Positions 20,659 through 30,088 are shown, numbered from the stretch's first letter. The stretch: DNA of 64,000 bases from Massilia sp. Leaf139 (GCF_001424165.1 NZ_LMOJ01000001.1:151194-215193); one strand, 5' to 3'. The notes: generated by a model not told the origin, from the sequence alone. Program-made: numbers and translations.

Positions 20659-20748
20659 GTAGGACTGTAGGAATTTTCTTACCGCAGCGGGGCGTCGCTG
20701 GAAAAGCGCTCCCGCCGGGGCTTGACGAAACTGCGGGGGGAGTCCTAC
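20659..20748. repeat. Nested imperfect palindrome in the gap before the Crp/Fnr gene
   Basis: GTAGGACT (20659-20666) pairs with AGTCCTAC (20741-20748), and inside it CCGCAG (20682-20687) with CTGCGG (20731-20736). The structure fills much of the 388-base gap 20457-20844, in which I see no gene. It resembles a mobile intergenic palindrome rather than a terminator, as there is no T-tract. Confidence 0.5.
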
Positions 20749-20804
20749 GGGAGCGTGGCGGGCAAGGCACAAATGGACACCTGGCGCTGTCCAAGCATAA
20801 TGCG

Positions 20805-20834
20805 CCGGACGGCGGGCCGTGCGGCCCAGTCCGG
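20805..20834 (-). terminator. GC-rich hairpin after the response regulator gene
   Basis: CCGGAC and GTCCGG form the outer stem and GGGCCG/CGGCCC the inner one. It lies ten bases past the stop of the minus-strand response regulator. There is no U-tract, so it may be a weak terminator or an mRNA-stabilising end. Confidence 0.4.
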
Positions 20835-20844
20835 CTTGGTAGGG

Positions 20845-21489
20845 TCAGGCTTTCAGCGGCGCCAGCAGGCGATGGGCGACAGCGTATTGCACCATTTCCG
20901 ACAGCGAGGTCATCCCCATTTTCTGCATGATGCGCGTCTTGTGGGTGCTAACGGTTTTTACCGACAGGTGCAGGTTGTTGGCGATCTCGGTGATCGACTT
21001 GCCGCCCACCAATAGCGAAAACACCTCGAACTCCCGGTCGGACAACTGCTTGTGCAGCAGCTGCTCGTTGGGCGCCATGATGTTCAGGGCCAGCTGCTCG
21101 GCCACTTCGGTACTGATATAGGGGCGTCCCGAGGCGACCTTGCGGATCGCGCCGACCAGCTGGGTGCCCGCGCTTTCCTTCGTCAGATAGCCCTGGGCGC
21201 CGGCGCGGATCGCGCGCACCGCATACTGTTCTTCCTCGTGCATGGTGAGAATCAAGATCGCCAGCTTGGGCGCCTCGCTGCGCACTTGCCGGATCAGGTC
21301 GACGCCGCTGCGTCCGGGCATCGACAGATCGAGCAGCAACAGGTCGAAGCCGCCCTGGCGTACTAACGACAACACTTCGAAGCCGTTGGTTGCCTCGCCC
21401 ACGATCTCGACGTCGAGCGCCCCGTCCAGGATACGCTTGAGTCCCTCGCGCATGATCGTATGGTCATCTGCAATGACGATTCTAATCAC
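20845..21489 (-). CDS. NarL/FixJ-family response regulator
   Basis: A 214-residue two-domain regulator: an N-terminal receiver (ADDH start, phospho-accepting Asp54 in LLLDLSMPG, TKE near 115) and a C-terminal LuxR-type helix-turn-helix (LSDREFEVFSLLVGGKSITEIA...VKTVSTHKTRI). It should bind DNA when phosphorylated. No partner kinase is adjacent. It lies in a minus-strand set with a universal stress protein upstream (gap 78 bases) and a Crp/Fnr regulator downstream, suggesting a redox or energy stress theme. Confidence 0.92.
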   Translation of the reverse strand: MIRIVIADDHTIMREGLKRILDGALDVEIVGEATNGFEVLSLVRQGGFDLLLLDLSMPGRSGVDLIRQVRSEAPKLAILILTMHEEEQYAVRAIRAGAQGYLTKESAGTQLVGAIRKVASGRPYISTEVAEQLALNIMAPNEQLLHKQLSDREFEVFSLLVGGKSITEIANNLHLSVKTVSTHKTRIMQKMGMTSLSEMVQYAVAHRLLAPLKA

Positions 21490-21567
21490 TGTCCCATCCC
21501 CCGCGCCGCGGCCTGCCGCGGCTGCTCTATATAGTGCACGCCGCGGCGCGGCGTGCCGGCACCGGCT

Positions 21568-22035
21568 CTAGCTTGCGGCCGGCTCGTTGATCAGCCGGTG
21601 CACCAGTACCGGCTTGGTCGTGTGCGACAACACCTTGTTCGTGACGCTGCCCAGCAGGATCTGGCCCCAGCCGCTGCGCCCGTGCGAACCCATGAAGATC
21701 AGGTCGCAGGCTTCCTGCTCGGCCACGTCGACGATCTTGAGTGCGGTGGCGTCGGAAAACGCCGTCATGCAGCTGTGATTGAGTCCGGCTTGCTGGCACG
21801 AGCGCATGATCTTGCCCATGTAGTCTTCGCCGGTACGCCGCATCTGGGCGATGTAGTCGTCCTCGCTGGGGTAGGAGGGAGGGATGATTTCGACGTACAC
21901 GGGATACTGGTATTCCGGTGCGACGAACAGGGCCAGTACTTCGGCCCCCATCTGGTGCGCGAACTTGACGCCGGCGCAGGCCGTATGCTGCGACACGGCC
22001 GAACCGTCAGTGGTGATCAGGATTTTTCGGTACAT
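21568..22035 (-). CDS. Universal stress protein (UspA family)
   Basis: A 155-residue single Usp domain. It begins MYRKILITTDGS, the usual first strand and loop, and near the C-terminus carries the ATP-binding pattern GSHGRSGWGQILLGSVT, so it is probably a nucleotide-binding Usp. GGAGGGGGCTCATC gives a strong ribosome site before the ATG at 22035; in-frame sequence further upstream is not needed. Two tandem dyads with Fnr/Crp-like geometry lie 55-86 bases upstream of the start, and usp genes are frequent Fnr/Anr targets in other proteobacteria. Confidence 0.92.
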   Translation of the reverse strand: MYRKILITTDGSAVSQHTACAGVKFAHQMGAEVLALFVAPEYQYPVYVEIIPPSYPSEDDYIAQMRRTGEDYMGKIMRSCQQAGLNHSCMTAFSDATALKIVDVAEQEACDLIFMGSHGRSGWGQILLGSVTNKVLSHTTKPVLVHRLINEPAAS

Positions 22036-22089
22036 GATGAGCCCCCTCCAAACGCCACGCCATTGTGGCTGCTGTTGCCGGTTCCGGGC

Positions 22090-22121
22090 TTGCGATAGCG
22101 CAACCTGTTGACTTTGCTCAA
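22090..22121. promoter_or_regulatory. Two tandem Fnr/Crp-type dyads upstream of the universal stress gene
   Basis: TTGCG-N4-CGCAA (22090-22103) is a perfect dyad. Four bases on, TTGAC-N4-CTCAA (22108-22121) resembles the Fnr box TTGAT-N4-ATCAA with one change per half. Both have the five-four-five geometry of Fnr-family sites and centres 18 bp apart. I could not place a convincing -10 relative to them. The rest of the divergent gap 22036-22422 shows nothing else I can name. Confidence 0.45.
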
Positions 22122-22422
22122 ACACGAACTCGCCTGCACCGGAACGCCTCGAAAAAAGATGCACAATCGACGCGACCACAAAACAACACCTGACTTGCGA
22201 AAATATTCAGGAACTGCACGGTTTTATTGTCGCGGAATTAAGATTCCTTGTCCATTTCGTCGTATTGCTTTTTCCGAGATTTACCTACGGCAACTACGCT
22301 GCTAAACTCGCTTACTGATTTTTCGGGCTTCCAGCGACTGCATGACGCGCGCGGAAGTCCCACCCCACGGACCGAAGCACGCAACAATTGCGACACATTC
22401 ATATTATGGAGAAGCAGGGATT

Positions 22423-23295
22423 ATGACCGACGCCGCCGACGATTTCGACGCCTTATTCGAGGAAGTGGCAGCCCAGCGCGCGAGCGCGCCGGCCCCCGCA
22501 CCCGCCCCGGCTGCAGCGGCCGCGCCGGCAGCTGCGCCCGCCGATGAAGACGACCTGGAAGCCCTGTTCGACCAGGTCGCCTCGAGCCAGCCGGCCGCAC
22601 CGGCGAATCCGCCGGCCGCCGCTGTCGCCACCGCCGCTGTGGCTAGCGTTGCCATGGCATCGGTTGCCGCCGACGAAGGTGTCGAGGGCGACAAGAACAT
22701 GTACGAACGCCTGGGCGGTATCGTGCGCCTGCTGCACGACTCGCTGCGCGAGCTCGGCTACGACCGCGCGCTGACCGAAGCGTCCTCGCAGATCAACGAT
22801 GCCCAGGATCGCCTGGAATACGTCGCCACGCTGACCGAGCAGGCCGCCAATAAGGTCTTGAACACCCTGGACGAAGGCATGCCGGCGCAGGACAAGCTGT
22901 CCAAGCAGGCCCAGGACATGTCGGGCCGCTGGGACGCCCTGTTCGCAGGCAAGCTGAGCCTGGATGAGTTCAAGGCTCTGGCCGGCGACTCGCGCCAGTT
23001 CTCGCAGGCCGTGTCGGAAGCGACCGAGGCGGAAAAAGCCCGCCTGTTGGAAATCATGATGGCCCAGGACTTCCAGGACATCACCGGCCAGCTGATCAAG
23101 AAAGTGGTCACGATCACCAAGACCGTGGAAAACGAATTGGCCCAGCTGCTGCGCGACAATGCGCCGCCAGAAACGCGCGCCAAGCTGGCTGAAAAAGAAG
23201 CTGCTCCGGTGCAGCTGATGTCGGGCCCGTCCGTGCCGTCCGCGGCGCTGGACCAGGATAACGTCGACGACCTTCTTGCCGATCTGGGATTCTAA
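22423..23295 (+). CDS. cheZ: Chemotaxis phosphatase CheZ with extended N-terminus
   Basis: A 290-residue CheZ, longer than the E. coli protein (214). The four-helix-bundle region holds the catalytic motif AQDFQDITGQ, with Asp219 and Gln223 matching the residues that dephosphorylate CheY-P. The last residues VDDLLADLGF are the classical CheY-binding peptide. The extra N-terminus is two copies of a DD-x2-ALF-x2-VA motif (near residues 6 and 44) separated by an Ala/Pro-rich spacer. The stop overlaps the ATG of cheA by one base. No cheY is next to it. Confidence 0.9.
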   Translation: MTDAADDFDALFEEVAAQRASAPAPAPAPAAAAAPAAAPADEDDLEALFDQVASSQPAAPANPPAAAVATAAVASVAMASVAADEGVEGDKNMYERLGGIVRLLHDSLRELGYDRALTEASSQINDAQDRLEYVATLTEQAANKVLNTLDEGMPAQDKLSKQAQDMSGRWDALFAGKLSLDEFKALAGDSRQFSQAVSEATEAEKARLLEIMMAQDFQDITGQLIKKVVTITKTVENELAQLLRDNAPPETRAKLAEKEAAPVQLMSGPSVPSAALDQDNVDDLLADLGF

Positions 23296-25190
23296 TGGAC
23301 GATATGCTCAAGGACTTCGTCGTCGAGGCGATGGATCTGGCAGTCAATGTTGAAGAACACCTCCTGCGCCTCGAACGCGATCCGGAAAACAAGGAAACGC
23401 TCAATGCGGTGTTCCGCTCCTTCCACACGATCAAGGGCGGCGCCGGCTTCATGGGCCTGCCTGCGCTGGTCGCGGCCTGCCACCTGACGGAAAACCTGTT
23501 CGACGCCCTGCGCACGGGCGCCGCGCCGGTCACGCCGCTGTCGATCGAGGCGGCGCTGCAGGCTTCGGGTTTCGTGGCCGACCAGCTCAACGACCTGAAC
23601 AACGGTGCGACGCCGGAACAGCTGGCGCCGATGCCGGCCGACCTGGAACGCATCCTGACCGACGCGATCGAGGGCAAGTCGGAAGCGGCACCTGCCGCCG
23701 CCGCGCCGGCCGCACCGGTGGCGGCTCCTGCCGCAGCTCCGGTCGCCGCCCCGGCCGCCCCCGTGGCAGCCGTCGGTGAGGATGGCCTCGACTGGCCTGC
23801 GATGTACAACGCCGTGGTGCCGGCCAGCGCCGCCATCGCTGCAACGCCGGCCGTGGCCGCGCCCGAGGCGCCGGCTGCTGCCGTATCAGCTGCACCCGCA
23901 GCTGCACCCGCAGCCGCGGCCGAAGCTGCCGCACCGGCCGCCAAGGCAGGCTGGGACGGCGTCGACCGCCGCGGCAGCGAAGGCAAGGCCGCCGCCGCCG
24001 CGCCGGCGAAAGACGAAAGCATCCGTATCGATGCCGTCAAACTCGACGCGCTGTTGGAAGTGGCCGGCGAATCGGTGCAGGCCGCCAACCAGGCCGCCGT
24101 GCTGCTCGAACGCCTGTCGCAGTTCAAGTTCGAAGGGCAGGCCGCCACCCTGATGGCCACGCTCACCGAAACGCTGGAACGCGCCTCGCGCTATTCGGCC
24201 GAACTGCAGCGCGCCACGCTGGCCACCCGCATGCAGCCGGTGGGCCGCCTGTTCCAGAAGTTCCCGCGCCTGGTGCGCGAACTGGCGAAAGACCTCGGCA
24301 AGGACGTCGAGCTGACCATCGAAGGCGCCGAGACCGAAGTCGACCGCGTCGTCGTGGACAGCCTCTACGATCCGCTGGTGCACATGCTGCGCAACGCGCT
24401 CGACCACGGCGTCGAGTCGCCGCAGGAGCGTGTCGCCGCCGGCAAGCCGGCGAAAGCCTTCATCCTGCTGAAAGCCTGGCAGGAAGCCAACAGCGTCATG
24501 ATCGTGCTGCAGGACGACGGCAAGGGCATGGATCCGATCAAACTGCGCCGCAAAGCCATCGACAAGGGCCTGATCGGCGAGAACGGTGCCCAGAGCGACG
24601 AGGATGCGTATCAACTCGTGTTCCTGCCGGGCTTCTCGACGAAGGAAGTGGCGTCCTCGGTCTCGGGCCGCGGCGTGGGCATGGACGTCGTGAAAACGGC
24701 GGTGGAAAAGAACCGCGGCGCGATCCGCATCGATTCCTCGCTCGGCCACGGTACCAAGTTCGCCATCCGTCTGCCGATCGAACTGTCGATCGTGCCGACC
24801 ATGCTGGTCTCCACGTCGGGCGCTTCGCTGGCGCTGCCGATGGCGGTGGTCGAGCGCGTGGTCGAACTGCCGGAAACCTTCTCGATGGTCGGCGGCGCTC
24901 CGGTGCTGAAAGACCAGGGCCGTCCGCTGCCGGTGCGCTCGCTGGCCGGTTCGCTCGGTTACGAAGAGGCGGTCGAACGCGTCGGCATCGTCATCAACGC
25001 GCCGCAGCCTTACATCCTGGCGGTGGAAGCGGTCGATGGCACGGCCGACCTCGTGATCAAGCCGATGACGGCGCTGACCGTCGAGGGCATCACCGGTACC
25101 GCGCGTTCGGCCGAAGGCGAACTGGTGCTGGTCGTGGGCCTGTCCTTCCTGATGGACGGCTGCCGCAGCACGGTGCGCATGGCGGCATAA
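23295..25190 (+). CDS. cheA: Chemotaxis histidine kinase CheA, without recognisable P2 domain
   Basis: A 631-residue CheA-type kinase. P1 at the N-terminus has phospho-acceptor His44 in SFHTIKGGAGF. A long Ala/Pro-rich linker (about residues 130-230) occupies the place where a CheY-binding P2 domain would be. P3 dimerisation helices, the P4 ATPase (H/N-box NALDHGVESP, GKGMD, GRGVGMDVV) and the CheW-like P5 domain follow. It should phosphorylate a CheY encoded elsewhere. It overlaps cheZ by one base and is followed by a strong terminator, so cheZ-cheA is a two-gene unit with no receptor or CheW beside it. Confidence 0.92.
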   Translation: MDDMLKDFVVEAMDLAVNVEEHLLRLERDPENKETLNAVFRSFHTIKGGAGFMGLPALVAACHLTENLFDALRTGAAPVTPLSIEAALQASGFVADQLNDLNNGATPEQLAPMPADLERILTDAIEGKSEAAPAAAAPAAPVAAPAAAPVAAPAAPVAAVGEDGLDWPAMYNAVVPASAAIAATPAVAAPEAPAAAVSAAPAAAPAAAAEAAAPAAKAGWDGVDRRGSEGKAAAAAPAKDESIRIDAVKLDALLEVAGESVQAANQAAVLLERLSQFKFEGQAATLMATLTETLERASRYSAELQRATLATRMQPVGRLFQKFPRLVRELAKDLGKDVELTIEGAETEVDRVVVDSLYDPLVHMLRNALDHGVESPQERVAAGKPAKAFILLKAWQEANSVMIVLQDDGKGMDPIKLRRKAIDKGLIGENGAQSDEDAYQLVFLPGFSTKEVASSVSGRGVGMDVVKTAVEKNRGAIRIDSSLGHGTKFAIRLPIELSIVPTMLVSTSGASLALPMAVVERVVELPETFSMVGGAPVLKDQGRPLPVRSLAGSLGYEEAVERVGIVINAPQPYILAVEAVDGTADLVIKPMTALTVEGITGTARSAEGELVLVVGLSFLMDGCRSTVRMAA

Positions 25191-25239
25191 AACGCACTGA
25201 ACCGGTGAAAAAGGGCGCAATCAGCCCTTCCAATAAAAG

Positions 25240-25269
25240 CCTGCGCAGCCGATGCGCAGGCTTTTTTTA
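25240..25269 (+). terminator. Intrinsic terminator after cheA
   Basis: GCCTGCGCA and TGCGCAGGC form a nine-base stem with a five-base loop, followed by seven T residues. Confidence 0.92.
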
Positions 25270-25421
25270 TTTGCATTTTAAGAGCGTAGTGCAAATCTTG
25301 TTCGTCTACGACGATATAAATGAGCAGGATCGTGCAAAATGGCCCCATTACTGCCGCAGTGCACAATTATGGCATAATCAAAATCCCCTATTCAGACGGG
25401 CCGGTTCTACAGGCAACAAGC

Positions 25422-26822
25422 ATGTTAAAAACGCTCTACGACAAACTCTGGGAATCGCACATCGTGCGCGCCGATGCGGACGGCACGACCGTGCTCTACA
25501 TCGACCGCCACCTGGTGCACGAAGTCACCAGTCCGCAGGCTTTCGAAGGCCTGCGCGAAGCGAAGCGGGGACTCTGGCGCAATGCGGCCAACCTGGCCGT
25601 GGCCGACCACAACGTGCCGACCACTGACCGCCGCGAAGGGATCGCGGATCCGACCTCGCGCCTGCAGGTGGAAACGCTCGACAGCAATGCCAAGAGCTTC
25701 GGCCTCACCTACTTCAACATGAACGACAAGCGCCAGGGCATCGTCCATGTGATCGGGCCGGAGCAGGGCGCGACGCTTCCCGGCATGACCGTGGTCTGCG
25801 GCGACTCGCACACCTCCACCCACGGCGCCTTCGGCTGCCTGGCGCACGGCATCGGCACCTCGGAAGTCGAGCACGTGCTGGCGACGCAGACGCTGCTGGC
25901 GAAGAAGTCGAAAGCCATGCTGGTGCAGGTCGACGGCGTGCTGCCCAAGGGCGTCACGGCCAAGGACATCGTGCTGGCCGTGATCGGCAAGATCGGCACC
26001 GCCGGCGGCACCGGCTATGCCATCGAATTCGGCGGCTCGACCATCCGTTCGTTGTCGATGGAAGGGCGCATGACGGTCTGTAACATGGCGATCGAAGCGG
26101 GCGCGCGCGCCGGCATGGTAGCCGTGGACGACACCACGATCGACTACGTGAAAGGCCGGCCGTTTTCGCCGGTCGGCCCGCAGTGGGAACAGGCCGTGGC
26201 CTACTGGCGCACGTTGCATACCGATCCGGGCGCGAAGTTCGACCTGGTCGTCACGCTCGACGCGGCGCAGATCCGCCCGCAAGTCACCTGGGGCACTTCG
26301 CCCGAGATGGTCACCGCCATCGACGGCCGCGTGCCCGATCCCGACCAGGAAAAGGATGCCGTGCGGCGCGACGCCATGGAAAAGGCGCTGACCTACATGG
26401 CCTTGCAGCCGAACACGCCGATCGAGAACATCCGCATCGACAAGGTCTTCATTGGCTCCTGCACGAATTCGCGCATCGAGGATCTGCGCGCCGCCGCCGC
26501 CGTGGTGCGCGGCCGCCAGCGCGCCTCGAACGTCAAGCTGGCGCTGGTCGTGCCGGGCTCCGGCCTGGTGAAGGAACAGGCCGAACGCGAAGGCCTCGAC
26601 CAGATTTTCAAGGCCGCCGGCTTCGAATGGCGCGAGCCGGGCTGCTCGATGTGCCTGGCGATGAACGCCGACCGCCTGGAACCGGGCGAACGCTGCGCCT
26701 CGACCTCGAACCGCAATTTCGAAGGCCGGCAAGGGCAGGGCGGGCGCACCCACCTGGTGTCGCCGGCCATGGCCGCTGCAGCCGGTATCGCCGGCCACTT
26801 CGTCGACGTCCGCGCACTCTGA
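25422..26822 (+). CDS. leuC: 3-isopropylmalate dehydratase large subunit
   Basis: The 466-residue aconitase-family subunit has the same length as the E. coli protein. With LeuD it converts 2- to 3-isopropylmalate in leucine synthesis. The 4Fe-4S cluster ligands are Cys347 (GSCTNSR) and Cys408/Cys411 (GCSMC). Substrate motifs DHNVPT and [12 protein letters not shown] are present. The start [10 protein letters not shown] at 25422 fits the family; the frame is open upstream to 25320 but that part crosses the promoter-like region (CATAAT at 25373). leuD follows after an entericidin-like gene. Confidence 0.97.
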   Translation: MLKTLYDKLWESHIVRADADGTTVLYIDRHLVHEVTSPQAFEGLREAKRGLWRNAANLAVADHNVPTTDRREGIADPTSRLQVETLDSNAKSFGLTYFNMNDKRQGIVHVIGPEQGATLPGMTVVCGDSHTSTHGAFGCLAHGIGTSEVEHVLATQTLLAKKSKAMLVQVDGVLPKGVTAKDIVLAVIGKIGTAGGTGYAIEFGGSTIRSLSMEGRMTVCNMAIEAGARAGMVAVDDTTIDYVKGRPFSPVGPQWEQAVAYWRTLHTDPGAKFDLVVTLDAAQIRPQVTWGTSPEMVTAIDGRVPDPDQEKDAVRRDAMEKALTYMALQPNTPIENIRIDKVFIGSCTNSRIEDLRAAAAVVRGRQRASNVKLALVVPGSGLVKEQAEREGLDQIFKAAGFEWREPGCSMCLAMNADRLEPGERCASTSNRNFEGRQGQGGRTHLVSPAMAAAAGIAGHFVDVRAL

Positions 26823-26852
26823 TTTTTTACCACTCATTACTTCAACACCATC

Positions 26853-26975
26853 ATGAAAAAAGTACTCGCCCTCTCCCTCGTTGCCATCGTTCTCGCAGGC
26901 TGCAACACGATTTCCGGCATCGGCCGCGACGTGCAGAAAGTCGGCCAGGTCGTCACCGGCGCCGGCGGCAAATAA
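26853..26975 (+). CDS. Entericidin-like small lipoprotein
   Basis: A 40-residue ORF starting [19 protein letters not shown]: a signal peptide with lipobox LAGC (lipidated Cys near 17), then a short Gly/Val tail ending VVTGAGGK. This is the layout of EcnA/EcnB entericidins, small membrane lipoproteins of uncertain role, originally described as a toxin/antidote pair. Only one is present. It lies between leuC and leuD, 30 and 34 bases from each, on the same strand, so it is co-transcribed with the leucine genes. Confidence 0.8.
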   Translation: MKKVLALSLVAIVLAGCNTISGIGRDVQKVGQVVTGAGGK

Positions 26976-27009
26976 GGCAAACAAAGCGAACCAACTTCGG
27001 GAGCATGAC

Positions 27010-27657
27010 ATGGACAAATTCACCGTACACGAAGGCCTGGTGGCGCCGCTCGACCGTGCCAACGTCGATACCGACGCCATCATCCCGAAGCAGTTCCTGA
27101 AGTCGATCCGCAAGACCGGCTTCGGCCCGAACCTGTTCGACGAGTGGCGCTATCTCGACCACGGCGAGCCGGGCCAGGACTGCACGAACCGCCCGCTCAT
27201 TCCGGACTTCGTGCTGAACCAGCCGCGCTACGCGGGCGCCTCGATCCTGCTGACGCGAAAGAACTTCGGCTGTGGCTCTTCGCGCGAGCATGCACCCTGG
27301 GCACTGCAGCAGTACGGTTTCCGCGCCATCGTCGCGCCGAGCTTTGCCGACATCTTCTTCAACAACTGCTACAAGAGCGGCCTGCTGCCGATCGTGCTCA
27401 CCGAAGCGCAAATCGACCAGCTGTTCGACGAGGTGAAAGCGACCATCGGTTTCAAGCTCGTGGTCGACCTGGAAAGCCAGGTGCTGCGCACGCCGGACGG
27501 ACGCATCGGTTTCGAGTTTGCGATCGATGACTTTCGCAAGTACTGCCTGTTGAACGGCCTGGACGACATCGGCCTGACCCTGCGCCACGCCGACGAGATC
27601 CGCGCCTTCGAGGAACGCCACCTGGCACGCCAGCCCTGGCTGGCCAATACCATCTGA
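27010..27657 (+). CDS. leuD: 3-isopropylmalate dehydratase small subunit
   Basis: A 215-residue swivel-domain subunit that pairs with LeuC. Conserved stretches are [13 protein letters not shown] near the start, [17 protein letters not shown] (substrate contact) in the middle and [15 protein letters not shown] after it. The ATG at 27010 (MDKFTVHEG) was chosen over an out-of-frame ATG five bases upstream and over longer in-frame starts that would run through the entericidin gene. leuB follows eight bases after the stop. Confidence 0.97.
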   Translation: MDKFTVHEGLVAPLDRANVDTDAIIPKQFLKSIRKTGFGPNLFDEWRYLDHGEPGQDCTNRPLIPDFVLNQPRYAGASILLTRKNFGCGSSREHAPWALQQYGFRAIVAPSFADIFFNNCYKSGLLPIVLTEAQIDQLFDEVKATIGFKLVVDLESQVLRTPDGRIGFEFAIDDFRKYCLLNGLDDIGLTLRHADEIRAFEERHLARQPWLANTI

Positions 27658-27665
27658 AAGGCAGC

Positions 27666-28763
27666 ATGACAACGCATCCAAGCACGCATCCAAGCAAAAT
27701 CGCTATCCTGCCGGGCGACGGCATCGGCCCCGAAATCATGGCGCAAGCCGTGCGCGTACTCGAGGCGCTCGGCGAATCCTTCGAGATGGAACGCGCGGAC
27801 GTGGGCGGCGCCGGCTATGCCGCGCACGGCCATCCGCTGCCGGAATCGACACTCAAACTGGCGAAGGAAGCGGACGCCGTGCTGTTCGGCGCCGTCGGCG
27901 ACTACCAGTACGACACGCTCGAGCGCGCGCTGCGGCCGGAACAGGCCATTCTCGGCCTGCGCAAGGAGCTGGGCTTGTTCGCGAACCTGCGTCCCGCGAT
28001 CCTGTATCCGGAACTGGCGGGCGCTTCGACGCTCAAGCCGGAGGTCGTGTCGGGACTCGATATCCTCATCATCCGCGAGCTCACCGGCGACATCTATTTC
28101 GGCAAACCGCGCGGCGTGCGCGAATGTCCCGACGGGCCCTTCAAGGGCCAGCGCGAAGGCTTCGACACGATGCGTTATGCCGAAGGCGAGATCCGCCGCA
28201 TCGCCCACGTGGCCTTCCAGGCCGCGCAGAAACGCGATAAGAGGGTGACCAGCGTCGACAAGGCCAACGTGCTCGAGACCTTCCAGTTCTGGCGCGACAT
28301 CGTCACCGACGTGCACAAGGAGTACCAGGACGTCGAACTCGAACACATGTACGTCGATAACGCGGCCATGCAGCTGGTGCGCGCGCCGAAGAAGTTCGAC
28401 GTCATCGTCACCGGCAACATGTTCGGCGACATCCTGTCGGATGCAGCCGCGATGCTGACCGGTTCGATCGGCATGCTGCCCTCGGCCTCGCTCGACGCCA
28501 ATAACAAGGGTTTGTACGAACCCTCGCACGGCTCGGCGCCCGACATCGCCGGCAAGGGCATTGCGAACCCGCTGGCGACGATTCTGTCGGCTGCGATGAT
28601 GCTGCGCTTCTCGCTGAACAAGCCTGAACAGGCCGAGCGCGTCGAGGCCGCCGTGAAGCGCGTCCTCCAGCAAGGATTGCGCACAGCGGATATATTCGAG
28701 GATGGCACGCAGCGCGTAAGCACGGAACAAATGGGCGACGCCGTGGTGCGCGCGCTCGGCTAA
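27666..28763 (+). CDS. leuB: 3-isopropylmalate dehydrogenase
   Basis: A 365-residue NAD-dependent oxidative decarboxylase for the third step of leucine synthesis. The N-terminus [11 protein letters not shown], the substrate motif [13 protein letters not shown], the catalytic Lys/Asp region ([17 protein letters not shown]) and the NAD-binding [18 protein letters not shown] are all seen. It lies eight bases after leuD and 27 bases before asd. Confidence 0.97.
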   Translation: MTTHPSTHPSKIAILPGDGIGPEIMAQAVRVLEALGESFEMERADVGGAGYAAHGHPLPESTLKLAKEADAVLFGAVGDYQYDTLERALRPEQAILGLRKELGLFANLRPAILYPELAGASTLKPEVVSGLDILIIRELTGDIYFGKPRGVRECPDGPFKGQREGFDTMRYAEGEIRRIAHVAFQAAQKRDKRVTSVDKANVLETFQFWRDIVTDVHKEYQDVELEHMYVDNAAMQLVRAPKKFDVIVTGNMFGDILSDAAAMLTGSIGMLPSASLDANNKGLYEPSHGSAPDIAGKGIANPLATILSAAMMLRFSLNKPEQAERVEAAVKRVLQQGLRTADIFEDGTQRVSTEQMGDAVVRALG

Positions 28764-28790
28764 ATTTTTACAAAACAAACGGGAAATAAA

Positions 28791-29918
28791 ATGAAATTGG
28801 TAGGCCTGGTAGGTTGGCGCGGCATGGTGGGTTCGGTTCTGATGCAGCGCATGCAGGACGAGGGCGATTTCGACCACATCGAGCCGGTGTTCTTCACCAC
28901 CTCGAATGCGGGCGGCGCCGCACCGAAAATGGCGAAGAACGAAACGACGCTCAAGAGCGCGTTCGATATCGCCGAGCTGTCCAAATGCGAGATCATCATT
29001 TCGTGCCAGGGCGGCGATTACACGAGCGACGTGTTCCCGCAGCTGCGCGCCAGCGGCTGGAACGGCTACTGGATCGACGCCGCCTCGACCCTGCGCATGA
29101 AGGACAACGCCGTGATCGTGCTCGACCCGGTCAACCTCGACGTCATCAAGAATGCGATGTCGCGCGGCGTGAAGAACTACGTCGGCGGCAACTGCACCGT
29201 CTCCTGCATGCTGATGGGTCTGGGCGGCCTGTTCGAGCAGGGCCTGGTCGAGTGGATGACCTCCATGACCTACCAGGCGGCATCGGGCGGCGGCGCCCAG
29301 CACATGCGCGAGCTGCTGACCCAGTTCGGCACCATCAACGGCGCCGTGAAACCGCTGCTGGACGACCCGGCGTCCGCCATCCTCGAGATCGACCGCACGG
29401 TGCTGGCGACCCAGCATGGCCTCAGCGCGGACGAGACGAAGCAGTTCGGCGTGCCGCTGGCCGGCAACCTGATTCCGTGGATCGACAAAGATCTGGGCAA
29501 TGGCCAGTCGAAGGAAGAGTGGAAGGCCGGCGCCGAGACCAACAAGATCCTCGGCCGCGGCGAAGGCTTCGGTAGCTCGGCCATCCCTGTGGACGGCCTG
29601 TGCGTGCGCATCGGCGCCATGCGCTGCCACTCGCAGGCGCTGACCATCAAGATGACGAAGGACGTGCCGCTCGACGAGATCAACGACATCATCGCCTCGC
29701 ACAATCAATGGGTGAAGGTGGTGCCGAACACGCGCGAAGCGTCGATGGTCGAGCTGTCGCCGGCAGCCGTGACGGGCAGCCTGACGATTCCCGTGGGCCG
29801 CCTGCGCAAGATGTCGATGGGGCCGGATTACCTGTCGGCGTTCACCGTCGGCGACCAGCTGCTGTGGGGCGCGGCCGAGCCGCTGCGGCGCATGCTGCGG
29901 ATCGTACTCGATAAATAA
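28791..29918 (+). CDS. asd: Aspartate-semialdehyde dehydrogenase
   Basis: A 375-residue NADPH enzyme that makes aspartate semialdehyde for lysine/diaminopimelate, threonine and methionine synthesis. The N-terminal [10 protein letters not shown] binds NADP; Cys135 in GGNCTVSC is the catalytic thiol; [10 protein letters not shown] and [10 protein letters not shown] carry the expected substrate residues. An AAACGGGAAATAAA site precedes the ATG. The gene is in line with leuCDB and ends at a small intrinsic terminator. Confidence 0.97.
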   Translation: MKLVGLVGWRGMVGSVLMQRMQDEGDFDHIEPVFFTTSNAGGAAPKMAKNETTLKSAFDIAELSKCEIIISCQGGDYTSDVFPQLRASGWNGYWIDAASTLRMKDNAVIVLDPVNLDVIKNAMSRGVKNYVGGNCTVSCMLMGLGGLFEQGLVEWMTSMTYQAASGGGAQHMRELLTQFGTINGAVKPLLDDPASAILEIDRTVLATQHGLSADETKQFGVPLAGNLIPWIDKDLGNGQSKEEWKAGAETNKILGRGEGFGSSAIPVDGLCVRIGAMRCHSQALTIKMTKDVPLDEINDIIASHNQWVKVVPNTREASMVELSPAAVTGSLTIPVGRLRKMSMGPDYLSAFTVGDQLLWGAAEPLRRMLRIVLDK

Positions 29919-29924
29919 AGTTAG

Positions 29925-29947
29925 CGCTCGCAGATGCGGGCGTTTTC
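29925..29947 (+). terminator. Intrinsic terminator after asd
   Basis: CGCTCGCA and TGCGGGCG can pair (one G-T wobble, very small loop) and are followed by TTTT. Modest but well placed six bases after the stop codon. Confidence 0.6.
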
Positions 29948-29948
29948 G

Positions 29949-30088
29949 TAGGGGGCCTTGAGGCCAATGGCCTCAAGGCCGGGTTCACCGGGCTCTCTGA
30001 GCCCACGCGGTGATACGCACAGGCTCCGATCTCGTGCTCGACGATCTTCTGGTCACGTATCCCGCGTGGGCACGGGTGCCCACCCTAC
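29949..30088. repeat. Cluster of GTAGGG-type palindromes between asd and fimV
   Basis: The plus-strand unit 29949-30011 begins GTAGGGGGCC, contains a perfect palindrome (CCTTGAGGCC, AAT, GGCCTCAAGG) and ends GCCCACGCGG. A second unit at 30063-30088 is in the opposite orientation (CGCGTGGGCACGGGTGCCCACCCTAC). They occupy about a third of the 400-base gap 29919-30318; apart from these and the asd terminator I see no gene there. Confidence 0.65.

Noticed and set aside
22108..22305. 65-codon plus-strand frame before cheZ
   Set aside because: No ribosome site and no similarity; it lies over the candidate regulatory dyads.
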